From NCBI GenBank assembly GCA_963758205.1, contig CAVWUM010000001.1, positions 868,001 to 932,000 of the forward strand: a stretch of 64,000 bases of DNA. The letters are read 5' to 3'. The notes below the pieces were generated by a model. The model made no database searches, was not told the origin of the DNA, and worked only from the letters and a program-made list of their open reading frames with translations. The stretch comes from Owenweeksia sp963758205 (GTDB taxonomy: Bacteria; Bacteroidota; Bacteroidia; Flavobacteriales; Schleiferiaceae). Position numbers and translations under genes: made by a program. The stretch's first letter is position 1, and each line of letters starts with the position of its first letter. Of the stretch, positions 51,256 through 61,200 are shown one piece after another.

Positions 51256-51402
51256 ATGATTCCCTTTAAAAAAATGCCAGTCGGGATGAAAGCAGCTGTA
51301 CTATTCTTGGCTCTAATGATTTTATTTTGGGCATGGGCAGCAGCTGAGCCTCTCATTTACGCTCTTACAGGATTTGGTTTCCTCTGGGAGTATGCTCCAT
51401 AA
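51256..51402 (+). CDS. Small membrane protein
   Basis: 48 residues from the ATG at 51256; the longer frame overlaps the previous gene. One or two membrane helices (MKAAVLFLALMILFWAWAAAEPLIYALTGFGFLW). It is the last gene before the terminator and the iteron cluster. Confidence 0.5.
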   Translation: MIPFKKMPVGMKAAVLFLALMILFWAWAAAEPLIYALTGFGFLWEYAP

Positions 51403-51419
51403 AACTGAAGAATTACACA

Positions 51420-51440
51420 AGCCCCATCAGGGGCTTTTTT
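51420..51440 (+). terminator. Rho-independent terminator
   Basis: AGCCCC ATCA GGGGCT followed by six T. It closes the long rightward early/replication operon. Confidence 0.85.
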
Positions 51441-51491
51441 AATGCGCTACAGTTGCATTTCCCCACACCCCTTTTTTCAGCCTGGCCATCC

Positions 51492-51898
51492 GTAACCGTA
51501 ACCGGCAGCGCTCCCTCCTTGCCATAGAATTGCATCACCCCCACCGGAGGTAGATTATCAAAATGTGACCCGTAAGGGGAACTCCGCTTTGATCATCAGG
51601 GAGGGGTTCCCTCCGGGATCCCTTTTCCCTCCTTGCCACCCTTATAATGTAAATAATGTAAAATAAAATGTAACTGTGTAACTCGGTAGGTAAAAGCCTA
51701 TTTTACAACTCTCTAAGCCGTTACATTTTAAGGTTACAGTTTATTTAGGTTACAAAAAAAATGTAACCACTATAGGGAAAAGAGCCGGTTACAAAATTGA
51801 TTTTGGGAAAAAGAAAGTGGTTACGGTTACATTTGTATCTGCTAAATTTCTGAACCTCAGAAAAATAGAGGCCAAAAAGCCCGCGGTTACATTGTTAC
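51492..51898. other. GTAAC/GTTAC iteron cluster, candidate replication origin
   Basis: In about 400 bp without a gene I count 13 GTAAC pentamers: direct at 51492, 51498, 51670, 51678 and 51763; inverted (GTTAC) at 51720, 51733, 51749, 51788, 51820, 51826, 51886 and 51894. Fewer than one is expected by chance. The preferred form is near AATGTAACC/GGTTACATT. GTAACCGTAAC occurs at 51492 and inverted at 51820-51830, and again before the primase gene. The stretch 51640-51900 is very AT-rich. Such an array fits an initiator-binding origin or a strong multi-site operator. Confidence 0.6.
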
Positions 51899-51940
51899 AT
51901 AAATCTTGAGCCTTCAGGATTATAGGTTTAAAAAAAGGGC

Positions 51941-52381
51941 TCATAAGAGCCCTTCATCCGCAAAACTGAAATATCCTCCGTCCGGATCCAGGATAAGATG
52001 ATCATGAACTGAAATGTCCACCAGACCGCAAGCCTCTTTTATCTTTTTGGTAAGCACCTTGTCTGATCCAGAGGGAGTGAGATTTCCTGAAGGATGGTTG
52101 TGTGCCAGTATTAGTGCGGTGGTTAGTGATTTTAAAGCAGTGCCGAGTATAATTCTTACATCCACCAGTGTTCCGTCAATGCTGCCGGAGCTCAGTTTCA
52201 TTACCCCTTTTACTCTGTTGGCCTGGCTGAGAAACATTACATAGAAGGATTCCCTCCAGTCAATGTCATCGCTCCAGTTTTCGTAGAATACTTTTTGGGC
52301 AAGGTGACTACCGGTAATTTTAGGCCTGGTGGTAACATGTGGCGCACGGTAAACAACTGAAATTTCGTGTACTTTTAACAT
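51941..52381 (-). CDS. RadC-like JAB domain protein
   Basis: 146 residues. JAB/MPN metalloprotease-like fold with HNHPSGNLTPSGSD at 94-107 (His94, His96, Asp107) and a Glu near 44. The full-length chromosomal RadC has an extra N-terminal HhH region that is absent here. This short form is typical of mobile elements and prophages. Biochemical role unknown. It is the only leftward gene in the phage region after the repressor and follows leader-motif copy 3. Confidence 0.88.
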   Translation of the reverse strand: MLKVHEISVVYRAPHVTTRPKITGSHLAQKVFYENWSDDIDWRESFYVMFLSQANRVKGVMKLSSGSIDGTLVDVRIILGTALKSLTTALILAHNHPSGNLTPSGSDKVLTKKIKEACGLVDISVHDHLILDPDGGYFSFADEGLL

Positions 52382-52394
52382 AACTCACATTTTT
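52382..52394 (-). promoter_or_regulatory. Recurrent leader motif, copy 3
   Basis: Read leftwards, AAAAATGTGAGTT precedes the radC ATG directly, as AAAAATGTGAGT does at 41062 and 42523. A hairpin (GGCTCCCT...AGGGAGAAGCC) lies just upstream. Confidence 0.4.
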
Positions 52395-52599
52395 AAAGTT
52401 TGGCTTCTCCCTGGCCTGTAGGGGCGCTAGGGAGCCAAAAGGCGGACGTCAGCCCTAAGGCCAATCTTTGCCAGGCTATCAAAAAATGATTGGTGAAAAG
52501 TCAATTATGTTGTATCGAATGCAACATCAGTTAATACCTATATTCCTACAATTCCGTTATATTGCTACGCTAATTCATTGTTCACCTAAAACTAAGTTT

Positions 52600-52812
52600 A
52601 TGCCGGAATGTAATGACCTCAATTGGTCAGCAGATTGTAATGCTCAGGATGAGCTGGACTTTAATGCAACAAATAATTCCTCATCAAATGAGGTAGTTAT
52701 AAATCTTAACCTACCTGTAGGTAGTAAAATTTACAATCAGGCAGGTAAGTTAATTGCAGAGATTGATGGTGAGCCGGATAAGACTAAAGTTAGAATACCA
52801 CCAACCTCATAA
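52600..52812 (+). CDS. Hypothetical small phage protein
   Basis: 70 residues from the ATG at 52600; the 44 codons upstream in frame do not look coding. Asn-rich N-terminal part, then VVINLNLPVGSKIYNQAGKLIAEIDGE, a likely small beta unit. First gene of a new rightward operon. Function unknown. Confidence 0.5.
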   Translation: MPECNDLNWSADCNAQDELDFNATNNSSSNEVVINLNLPVGSKIYNQAGKLIAEIDGEPDKTKVRIPPTS

Positions 52813-52813
52813 G

Positions 52814-53440
52814 ATGAAGCTGAAGTACTGGTCATGGTTTCTTTTGTTTTTAGTCCCTTTTATGGGAGTTGCTCATCTTATGGTACCTAATGGCAAAGTT
52901 TGGACATTCTTCAATAGGAGTTTTCAAATAGCTTTCTATGAAGATTGGGCTACTTTTATTTGGCAATTGAGTCCGATGCTGGTTTCAGCAATAGTCATAG
53001 TTATCCTTATTTTCAGCTTGCCCAGGCGCACAACTCCCTGGCAACTGATTATTGTTCTCGCCCAATTACTGTTTCTTCTAATTTGGAATATTGAAAGAAT
53101 GGTGATGGCCATCAGGTATGTTAATGGCCATTCCTATTTAATTACAGCTCTCGTCTGTGCAATAATAGTTGGAGGGGTACTGCTAATTTGGAAAAGGCGC
53201 CAGAAAACCGAACGTGAAAAGAAGGAAGCACTTCTCACGGCCATTGATCAGTTAACTGAAGAAGATTTACCAGCGCTGTATGAGGCATATTTGGATGTAG
53301 AGCTCACTGCATCCGAAATGAAGGAAACCGATTTCGTTTGGGCCTGGAAGGAGGTACTCAAACGGGATATAGAGCAACCAAAAATCATCACAACAACAGC
53401 AATTCAAAAATTTTTAGAACTTAAAGCTGCGAATACATGA
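52814..53440 (+). CDS. Membrane protein with four helices
   Basis: 208 residues from the ATG at 52814, one base after the previous stop. Four membrane segments fall in the first 135 residues (WSWFLLFLVPFMGVAHL, SPMLVSAIVIVILIF, LIIVLAQLLFLLIW, LITALVCAIIVGGVLLI). A charged helical cytoplasmic tail follows. Unrecognised; may alter the host envelope during lysogeny. Confidence 0.6.
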   Translation: MKLKYWSWFLLFLVPFMGVAHLMVPNGKVWTFFNRSFQIAFYEDWATFIWQLSPMLVSAIVIVILIFSLPRRTTPWQLIIVLAQLLFLLIWNIERMVMAIRYVNGHSYLITALVCAIIVGGVLLIWKRRQKTEREKKEALLTAIDQLTEEDLPALYEAYLDVELTASEMKETDFVWAWKEVLKRDIEQPKIITTTAIQKFLELKAANT

Positions 53441-53682
53441 GTGATGAAATTACTAACCCTTTAAAAGCCAAGCTAGCTGAGCAAAAAAGAAAAGAATACC
53501 AGGCAATAGTTCAAAAAGAAATTAACTCGAATTTCTCTGATCCTGAAGCAAGGGCGATATTGGTAAAACAAATGATTCTCCTGGTAGAGCCACACCTTCC
53601 AAACGAAATAAAAGATGAACTGCACTTCCTCCACTTGGAGCATAAAAAATATAATCAGCCGAACAGAGAGTTGGTTAGTTAA
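53437..53682 (+). CDS. Hypothetical small helical protein
   Basis: 81 residues, charged and helical (LKAKLAEQKRKEYQAIVQKEI). Its ATG overlaps the preceding stop (ATGA), so both are coupled. A terminator follows at 53740. Confidence 0.55.
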   Translation: MSDEITNPLKAKLAEQKRKEYQAIVQKEINSNFSDPEARAILVKQMILLVEPHLPNEIKDELHFLHLEHKKYNQPNRELVS

Positions 53683-53739
53683 GAGCTGTTGAATTACTTT
53701 TACAGTCGCGTTAGTTTTTAGTTGTTCAAGTTGAGCTGA

Positions 53740-53768
53740 AGTCTCGGGAGAAGTCCCGGGACTTTTTC
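53740..53768 (+). terminator. Rho-independent terminator
   Basis: AGTCTCGGGA pairs with TCCCGGGACT (one G-T) and is followed by five T. Confidence 0.8.
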
Positions 53769-53795
53769 ATTTATGACAATGTCCTTCCGGAGGAT

Positions 53796-53884
53796 CTCCC
53801 CTCCTTTTTTAAGGAGGGGTGCCCAAAGGGCGGGGTGGTTAATTCCCCTTCAAAATTGAAGGGGTGCCTGCAAGGCGGGGTAGT
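53796..53884. repeat. Dispersed palindromic repeat, two units
   Basis: Unit 1 CTCCCCTCC...GGAGGGG followed by TGCCCAAAGGGCGGGGTGGTT; unit 2 TTCCCCTTCAAAATTGAAGGGG followed by TGCCTGCAAGGCGGGGTAGTT. A related unit sits inside the gene at 63536. This is a type of extragenic repeat I associate with Bacteroidota genomes. Confidence 0.7.
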
Positions 53885-53923
53885 TGTCCTTTTCCCATCC
53901 CAATACACTAGTTTCTTGGCTTT

Positions 53924-54526
53924 GTGGAATTCTCAAAAAATACCAGGCTCATCCCCAACATCTGTGAAGTGCATTTTGCCACACACTCACAGATCATGGG
54001 CTACCTTCAGGGTTCAGCTTCACATTTGGTGATGCCTGTACTAAAGGAAGGCCTTTGGGAATCCCTCTATTTTACAAAAGATACCATCAGCCTGCAGGGA
54101 GGGAAGGAAGAAACCAAACACGGTTCCCTTTATCCCTACAGTCTTAAAATAAGGTATCCGGGCTTTGCCCACACCAATCCACATGATTTTGCAGCACTGG
54201 ATCACCACAGGTGGATCCTGGCTTTAAGTTATGATGATGGATCCATCAGGCTTTTGGGTTCTGAATATTCACCATGCACTTTTAGCTGGGCAGAAAACCA
54301 CAACCCTGCAGGCTTCAGTCTGGAGTTTACCTGTAAGGATACTGAGCCCAGCCCATCAGTGGAGCTCATAAAGCAATGGTTTATTGATCCTGCCAATCAG
54401 CACCTGATGCAGACCTACCCGGATGCCAATACCTACAACCTCACAGCTGATCAGCACCTCACAGGCCAGGGGCCAACAGCTGATAATCTTGAATACCAGG
54501 AAGGCCGCTTAATCCAATCCAGTTAA
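53924..54526 (+). CDS. Phage tail-associated protein (putative)
   Basis: 200 residues from a GTG, the first possible start after an in-frame stop. Beta-rich with repeated W/Y/F patterns (GKEETKHGSLYPYSLKIRYPGF; RWILALSYDDGSIRLLGSEY), resembling small structural proteins placed before fibre genes. The ATG at 53996 is an alternative start. It lies directly after the dispersed repeat, so the original N-terminus may have been altered. Confidence 0.5.
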   Translation: MEFSKNTRLIPNICEVHFATHSQIMGYLQGSASHLVMPVLKEGLWESLYFTKDTISLQGGKEETKHGSLYPYSLKIRYPGFAHTNPHDFAALDHHRWILALSYDDGSIRLLGSEYSPCTFSWAENHNPAGFSLEFTCKDTEPSPSVELIKQWFIDPANQHLMQTYPDANTYNLTADQHLTGQGPTADNLEYQEGRLIQSS

Positions 54527-54528
54527 CT

Positions 54529-55230
54529 ATGGGAGTATTTCAATTAAATGATTATGGCCAGGTTGGGGTCTTTTACAAGGGAGTAAATCCTCCTGCAAGT
54601 GGAGATCTCATATGGCACCAGGTAGATGCACAGGGCAATCATGTTGCCTGGAAGGAAAAAGTAAATGGAGTATGGACACCCATTGCCAATATTCAGGTAG
54701 TTGATACCCTTACTTCATTCCTCAGTACAGGTGCAGCACTTTCCCCAAATCAGGGCAGGCTACTCAAAGCTTACATTGATAACCTCAAAACCATTGTCAA
54801 TGATCATGATAATGAGTTTGGCAATTACCAGCTGCTTTCCGGTAGAAACCAGCCGGGTGGCTATGCAGGTATTGATCCCGTTACCGGGAAGATAGATCCT
54901 GCCTTTGTAGAGTTGGATGGGCTGATACCGGTAGATGTATGGCTGGCAAATTCGGGTAATCCACCTACTGCCAATCCTCAGGAAAAAGAATACTGGATTG
55001 TAATAGTTGCCGGTAATTACAATTTGGGAGGTATTAACACCTGGCAAGTTGGAGACCGCGCTCTTTTTCTTAGAGGCGTTTGGAACAGGATCCCTGCCAG
55101 CCCAACAAACAGCTACAATGCCTTGGATCAACTCAGTGCTGGCTTTCTGCTGGATGCCCGGCAGGGAAAGGTACTTAAAGACCTTATTGACCTACTGGAA
55201 CAGTGCACCATGATGACCAGCAACAGGTAA
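54529..55230 (+). CDS. Phage tail fibre-like protein
   Basis: 233 residues. Two copies of a trimer-type helix motif, LSTGAALSPNQGRLLKAYIDNL (about 65-86) and LSAGFLLDARQGKVLKDLIDLL (about 203-224), plus GSGYAGIDP-type and WVADSGNPP-like linkers, as in phage tail fibre and appendage proteins. It ends at DLLEQCTMMTSNR*, where the -1 frame carries on smoothly into the next ORF (HHDDQQQVINAMAAQIQ), so the two may be one broken or frameshifted gene. Confidence 0.65.
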   Translation: MGVFQLNDYGQVGVFYKGVNPPASGDLIWHQVDAQGNHVAWKEKVNGVWTPIANIQVVDTLTSFLSTGAALSPNQGRLLKAYIDNLKTIVNDHDNEFGNYQLLSGRNQPGGYAGIDPVTGKIDPAFVELDGLIPVDVWLANSGNPPTANPQEKEYWIVIVAGNYNLGGINTWQVGDRALFLRGVWNRIPASPTNSYNALDQLSAGFLLDARQGKVLKDLIDLLEQCTMMTSNR

Positions 55231-55520
55231 TAAATGCCATGGCAGCACAGATACAGGTTTTGGAAGATGCTGTGGATGATTTGGAAAATGACCTGGCCAC
55301 CAAACAGGCCACCATCATCAGGCTTTCCGGTACCATCACTAATGAAAAGTTCACTCATGAAGACCTGGCAGGGGTGCAGCTGGGACAGGTGGAAGCTATA
55401 GTGGGTGGGCTGGATCTTACAGCCACAGATGATTTTACCAAAAACACAGCTGACAACTTCATCACTATTCCGGATGCCATAGATGGCACCAAAATCAAAG
55501 TAAAAATTTATCCTATCTAA
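55203..55520 (+). CDS. Fibre-like C-terminal protein
   Basis: 105 residues from a GTG (an ATG at 55239 is possible). A coiled coil (VINAMAAQIQVLEDAVDDLENDLATKQ) is followed by a small beta domain (GTITNEKFTHEDLAGVQLGQVEAIVGGL...IKVKIYPI). It overlaps the previous gene by 28 bp in the -1 frame. May be translated separately or as its extension. Confidence 0.55.
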   Translation: MHHDDQQQVINAMAAQIQVLEDAVDDLENDLATKQATIIRLSGTITNEKFTHEDLAGVQLGQVEAIVGGLDLTATDDFTKNTADNFITIPDAIDGTKIKVKIYPI

Positions 55521-55522
55521 TT

Positions 55523-58258
55523 ATGAAAAAGGTTCTCCTATTCCTTTTACTGGCTACCTCCTTGGCTGCCTCAGCACAATGGAAAGACAGGCTCCCTAAT
55601 AAGTTTGAAGATCATCACCTGGCCCCACAGCATTTTCATAATGAAATTGATCTGCTGGATAGTGTAAGAACTCCCTATGGAGTATTTGCAGCTGAAGACC
55701 TGGGCAGGCTGGTGTACCTGTATTTAGTGGATAGCCTTGGTGGTGCAGACCCTCAGGATCTGGCAGCAGTATTGGCAGAAGGTGATACTGTTGGCAATGC
55801 CAAAATCTATAGCACTTTTGGTTTTACCATCAATTCTGCCATCCAGACAATCATTCAGGCTGGTTTGGATCTTCAGCTCCTGTCTGGGGGAAATATATCC
55901 TTTAATGCCCCAAGTGGAAAAGTATTTTACTACTCACCTGTAAAGCTGATCAGTACCCTGGAGTTACCGGATGGCTATATAATTAATGATTCTACAGATG
56001 TTAAGGGTTCCAGTGGAGTAGGTGGCACTGATGACCAGACGGCAGCAGAAGTACCCTTTAGTCCGGATGCAGGTTTATCCTCTACCAATACTCAGGATGC
56101 TATTGTGGAAACGGTAAACCAGCTGCTTACCTATATAAATAACTCATTAACCACCCTTAATCCTAACTTCCTTTTACAAAATGGAGCTACAACCGGACAG
56201 GTACTCACTTGGAATGGTACAAACTGGGGGCCTGCCAATGGTGGGGGTGGAGTAGCATACAATGACAGTATTGTAAAGGATAGCCTCAGGTTGGCCTTTA
56301 CTGAGATAGATGCAGTAAATGCGGGTGCTGCAGATGGGACACCCACAGCTGGGGCTTATGATGGAGCCAATCATGAAATAGATATCACAGTGGCCAGTCC
56401 GGGCACTAACTTCTCTATTGATCTTACAGGTATTCCCAAAACTTCAGATATCCCCACAGTGCCGGATAACGTTTCAGCATTTGCAAATGATGCCAATTAC
56501 ACGGTTGATTTTGATACATCCGCCATAGTTATGAAGTATCCTCCGGAATTTGCCTTCAGGCCTTTTCCAATTTTCTATAGTGGCGGGCAGTGGAGAACCA
56601 ATTTTGATGTGAGAATATTTGGAGACCAGATACTCGATAACTATACGCTTTACTATGTAGATAAGGCAAATGGTAATAATTCTAATGATGGGCTAACCCG
56701 TGCTACTGCCAAAAAAACACCAAGTGGTGTATTTGGGGCCGGTGGAAGCTGTATGAAGGTAATAAGCGGAGGAGTGTTTAGCTATAATGAGATATTCAGT
56801 AGCATAACACCCCACTCCAGCACTAAGCATATTGCCATAATTGTAGAGGATCCGGAAAATACTTGGTTCGGATCATTCAACACTGCAGCTCAGGTTGTAT
56901 GGAATAGCTATGGAAACGGTATTTGGGGGGATACCCGGGCAAATTCTGCATGGGGAGTAATTGATCTAAAGTATAAGGATGAAACCAACAAGCCTAAAAA
57001 TCTAATAAAGGTTAAGACCTGGCAGGGGCTTGTAGATACTTTGGGCAGCTGCTACATTACCGCAGATAGCAACTTTGTACACCTTAAGGATGAAAGAGAG
57101 CCGGATGGTCTGGTGTGGCCAATCACCAATCAACCCAATAAATATGAGAATAACAATGAAATAACCCTCTACACAGAAGGCATGAACTGGGTAGGAGGAG
57201 GAAATGAAGCCTTTGAGGTAAGGGGGGCTAATGGTACAGCTCCATCAGCCATGAGATTTGTGGGTAAAAATAACACCTACACCAATAGTTTTTTCAATGC
57301 CAATAATGCCAATGGTTTCCGTGCTTTGGATATTGCTGAAGCCTGGAACCAGAACTGTGTAGCGACCAACAATAAACGAGATGGATTTAACTACAAGTCA
57401 TTGAGCAATCCCACACCTATGAAGGTGGTGGAAATTGATTGCTATGGCTATAACAATGGTGATGGTACGGCCAATGATGTAAACGGATCATCAGTACATG
57501 ATGGAATTGCAGTGGTTAGGGTAGCGGGTGGATACTTCGGTAATCATGGGCCAAACATTGCAGATGTTGGCACAGGTACCACTTCTCTAAATGCAAGTGT
57601 AAGGGCATATGATTCAAAAACAGGTGTAGATTTTGCCACAAGCACAAGTGTAATGACGCTGGCCGGCTGTCACGCCAGTATTTCATCCACCAGTGTGAAT
57701 TCACCTACTTCAAATGACAGTGTGTATGTCTATTCGGATTCAAAACTAAAAGGTGCTAAATCCGGAAACATCAAGGAAGTAAATTATAGCACTTCCTTTC
57801 CTCTGCCTGATACATTATTTCCACTAAGTTATGTGCTGGATATTACTGCTGAGAAAACGGATCTTGAGTATATGGGAACAGCCACTTCAGGGCAAACCCT
57901 GAAGTTTGATGGTACAACCTGGCAGCTAACAAGTGAATTCAATTATGAATTGCCTGAATTACTCACAACCAGGAATGCCACATCAGCAGATTTTAGTAGA
58001 ACAGGTAAAATTCTCTATACACTTGGCACAAGTGAAACTCTTACGATACCCGCAGGCTTAACAGGGTTAAGCTTTGGAGATCATATCTACATTAAGGATG
58101 CAGGATCCGGTACACCAACGGCTGACTTTTCTGCTGTAACTCTTTTGGATGCGGATGGAAATGCGATAAGCTCACCTGGTAGTGTGGCCTGTTCACAGGC
58201 AATGGTAGAGTATATAAGTGCTGATACCTATCAAATCACTGGCAAATACACTCCCTAA
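55523..58258 (+). CDS. Large secreted/virion protein, parallel-beta-like
   Basis: 911 residues. A clear Sec signal peptide (MKKVLLFLLLATSLAASAQ, cut at SAQ) opens a protein that otherwise looks like a phage fibre. It has a GxTTGQVLTWNGTNWGP motif near 222, a DKANGNNSNDGLT... start of a right-handed beta-helix region near 390 and later helix-like rungs. The C-terminal region contains a second GQTLKFDGTTWQL motif and ends in a beta domain. The signal peptide suggests export of the product, unusual for a tail protein. Its stop codon overlaps the next ATG. Confidence 0.7.
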   Translation: MKKVLLFLLLATSLAASAQWKDRLPNKFEDHHLAPQHFHNEIDLLDSVRTPYGVFAAEDLGRLVYLYLVDSLGGADPQDLAAVLAEGDTVGNAKIYSTFGFTINSAIQTIIQAGLDLQLLSGGNISFNAPSGKVFYYSPVKLISTLELPDGYIINDSTDVKGSSGVGGTDDQTAAEVPFSPDAGLSSTNTQDAIVETVNQLLTYINNSLTTLNPNFLLQNGATTGQVLTWNGTNWGPANGGGGVAYNDSIVKDSLRLAFTEIDAVNAGAADGTPTAGAYDGANHEIDITVASPGTNFSIDLTGIPKTSDIPTVPDNVSAFANDANYTVDFDTSAIVMKYPPEFAFRPFPIFYSGGQWRTNFDVRIFGDQILDNYTLYYVDKANGNNSNDGLTRATAKKTPSGVFGAGGSCMKVISGGVFSYNEIFSSITPHSSTKHIAIIVEDPENTWFGSFNTAAQVVWNSYGNGIWGDTRANSAWGVIDLKYKDETNKPKNLIKVKTWQGLVDTLGSCYITADSNFVHLKDEREPDGLVWPITNQPNKYENNNEITLYTEGMNWVGGGNEAFEVRGANGTAPSAMRFVGKNNTYTNSFFNANNANGFRALDIAEAWNQNCVATNNKRDGFNYKSLSNPTPMKVVEIDCYGYNNGDGTANDVNGSSVHDGIAVVRVAGGYFGNHGPNIADVGTGTTSLNASVRAYDSKTGVDFATSTSVMTLAGCHASISSTSVNSPTSNDSVYVYSDSKLKGAKSGNIKEVNYSTSFPLPDTLFPLSYVLDITAEKTDLEYMGTATSGQTLKFDGTTWQLTSEFNYELPELLTTRNATSADFSRTGKILYTLGTSETLTIPAGLTGLSFGDHIYIKDAGSGTPTADFSAVTLLDADGNAISSPGSVACSQAMVEYISADTYQITGKYTP

Positions 58259-61200
58259 TGAAACGAATATTCCTGATTGGCATATTGCTTTTTCATGTTG
58301 TAGCCTTTGGGCAATCCCGAAAGGCTGCACACTTTGCACTGTACGAGCAAACGGAAGAAGTACAGGATACCGGCCTTTTCCCCGCATATCAAAATGTGGT
58401 GGACTGGGCCAATGCCAACAGTATTACCCCTCCAACTGATGCAGAGAATGAGATTAACAGTAATCTCTACCAGAATATTGATGCCTTTTTTAAGCCGGAC
58501 TGGCTGCACATCTACACCACTAACAGTAACAAGGAGTTTTCAAAAATAAACTGGGCCAATCCCGGAACCTTTAATGCCACTGAGGTTGCATCACCTGATT
58601 TTGAACTCAAAAAAGGGTTTAAAGCTGCTGCCGGTGATCCCAATTATTTAAGAACAGGCTACATACCCTCTACCCATGCTGTACACTTTAAAGCGGACTC
58701 CGGAACTTTTGGACTGGTAATATATGCCCCTGGGGCTGTTGGCTCTAACTGGATGATGGGATCACGTTACGGAGGCGGTGGTGATCTGCTTATCCGTAAC
58801 AATCACTTCAGGATAAACAATGCCATTAGTCCCAACCCCGGTATGAGCACCATTGCCGGTTCTGATACACTTTGTATTACCATTAACAGGGCAGGTGAAA
58901 ATGTTTATGTGTACATAAACGGAGTACAGCATTACTACGACAATAATTCTCCATTAGGCTCTTTACCCGCCATTGAAAGTTACCTCATAAGGGCTAATGA
59001 AAACGGCAATTTAGGAGGTAGTTTCCCTGAAATGATTATGGCCGCATTTACAGGCAGCTATATTGAGCCGGCCAATCAGGCAGCTTTCAGTAATGAAATG
59101 AAGCGGGCTATATGGAGAAAAGGGCAGCTTACAGCCAGTGACGGTGGTGGGTCTCCTCCTCCCGCAGCCAATGCCAGCAGTCCATTGGTTAGCAGAACAG
59201 CATCCTCATCTGATGTAAATACCTGGATAAGCCTGATGCCTGAAACTGAAACTAACAGATTTGGAGAAAGTCAGTCTCTCATCAAAATGCTGGATACTTC
59301 TGATATCAAAATTGCAGGCAAGAGGTTCAGTGATCAGCTGGACACTCTCATTCCTGACAATGCCTGGGAAATCCCCAATGAGTATGTCAAATCTTCCTGG
59401 AAGATAACAGACAACCTCATTGAATGGAAAAGGCCCTTCAGCTGTGATACTTTTGGGATATGGACAGGTAACAACTTCATTGATCAGAAATATGGGATTG
59501 TGCTCATGGCAGGTAATTCCATTGGCTCCATGGTTCCCATTTCTGATACCCTAAACTGGAGCTTCAGCAGGAAGTTTCAATATTTTCAAAGTCTTGATAC
59601 CACCTCTTACAGGTACTTTAAGGTAGAGAGATACAAGGTAGATGTAAACGGATATGAAACAAGCTCTAATTCCGGTATCCCTGTAAAGCTTATACTGGCA
59701 GGTAAATTCAATGGTGCTGAAGCCCCCAAACCATTGCCCCTGGATACCTTACCAAAATTTGTAAAAACAACATTTGGCCAACATACCGGTATCAACACCT
59801 TCCCAAATGATAGCATTGAAGCCCTGGATAATTTTGCAGGCAAAACCCTTTTTGTAAACCTCACATGGCACTATACTGCCCCTGGTGAACCATTTGCAAT
59901 TTACTATCCCTGGCTGGGTAGTTACACATTGGCCAATCCTTTCCCTGGCATTAGTGATAGTTACCTCACTGAACACATGAGGGGTGGCTACACCCAACTC
60001 CTCAGGGCATGGGACAGGAGAAATAAAAACAACTTTGTTTTTATGCGGTTTCAGGAGAACTCAAATGCCAATCTCAGGGATAGTGCCAGTCAGTATTACA
60101 ATGAAAAAACAGGAGCTCTGGTAAGTGCTGATGCCTTCATTACTGATACTACCTGGTTTTTTCCTGATAAATACAGAAGCTACCCGGTTGATGGATCTGT
60201 AAATGCAGTGGACACCATCATCAATGCTTCACGGAATTTGGCCAGCTATGATTACAGGAAATACATCCAGCAAAAGTGGCTAAAGGAAAGGTATTACCCC
60301 ACTGTAGATTCTAATCTCAGTGACTGGATCACAAGCAAAACCTACTTTGCTTCAAAGTCTGGGGCTTACCTGGGTTTGGATACTTCAAGAGTAGCCAGCA
60401 TTGTAAAGGCCATTAGGCTTACAGGTGATAGGATTGGGCTCATAGCTGATCCCAGCAAGAGAGATTCTGTTCTGCTATCCCCACAAACTTATGCTGAGTT
60501 TGGTGAGCTCATGTTCAGCTACTCAGGCATTATGGGCAGAAACCCCATCCCCACAACAGATTTAAGGGTGAGGGACTATACCAAAGTAACTACCGGTAAT
60601 GATGTGGTAGATGCTACAAGTATGGTAAATGAAGGATTTAAAACATGGCAGGATGGGCTTGCTCATCATGATCCCAGATTCCTGGGTATGGCCCTTAGTG
60701 TTTGGTATGATGGCCATGGTGGAACAGTATCTGATACCAGGGGAGGAAAAAGAGTAGGCCTGCACACAGCAGATTCTACTATGATTTTTGGAATGCCTTC
60801 AGATCTGGATGATGATATGAACTGGAGTATTTCAACCAGGCTATGGTGTGAATATTACAGGGCCAGAGATTTCCATCTAATGCCTGATTTTCACCCCTAC
60901 TCTGGTGAAGCAAAACATATCATTCTTAAAAATGTGGCATGGGATCCTCACATATACCAGTTCTCCAGTGGTATTGGCAGCAACCAAACTGTTATTGAAA
61001 ATGATTATGCAGTTACCTGGGAAGAATATCCATCAAGGTTAAAGCTGCCCAAAGGTCTGTCTGTAATCCGGGCACTTTGGCCTGATGATGAAGTGTACTG
61101 CTCAGAATATGGATTTGGGCACAATGGCACCCACAGGCTGGGAGCTGCAAAAAGCAGGATTGGTTTAGGCTATGACAGCATAGCTGGAGACTGGATAAGA

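Noticed and set aside
52468..52599. Upstream extension of the small gene starting at 52600
   Set aside because: The added residues look like translated leader DNA and the frame has several later ATGs; the shorter start fits the Asn-rich protein better.
53835..54032. 65-codon frame over the dispersed repeat
   Set aside because: It is made of repeat sequence and overlaps the better-supported tail protein frame.
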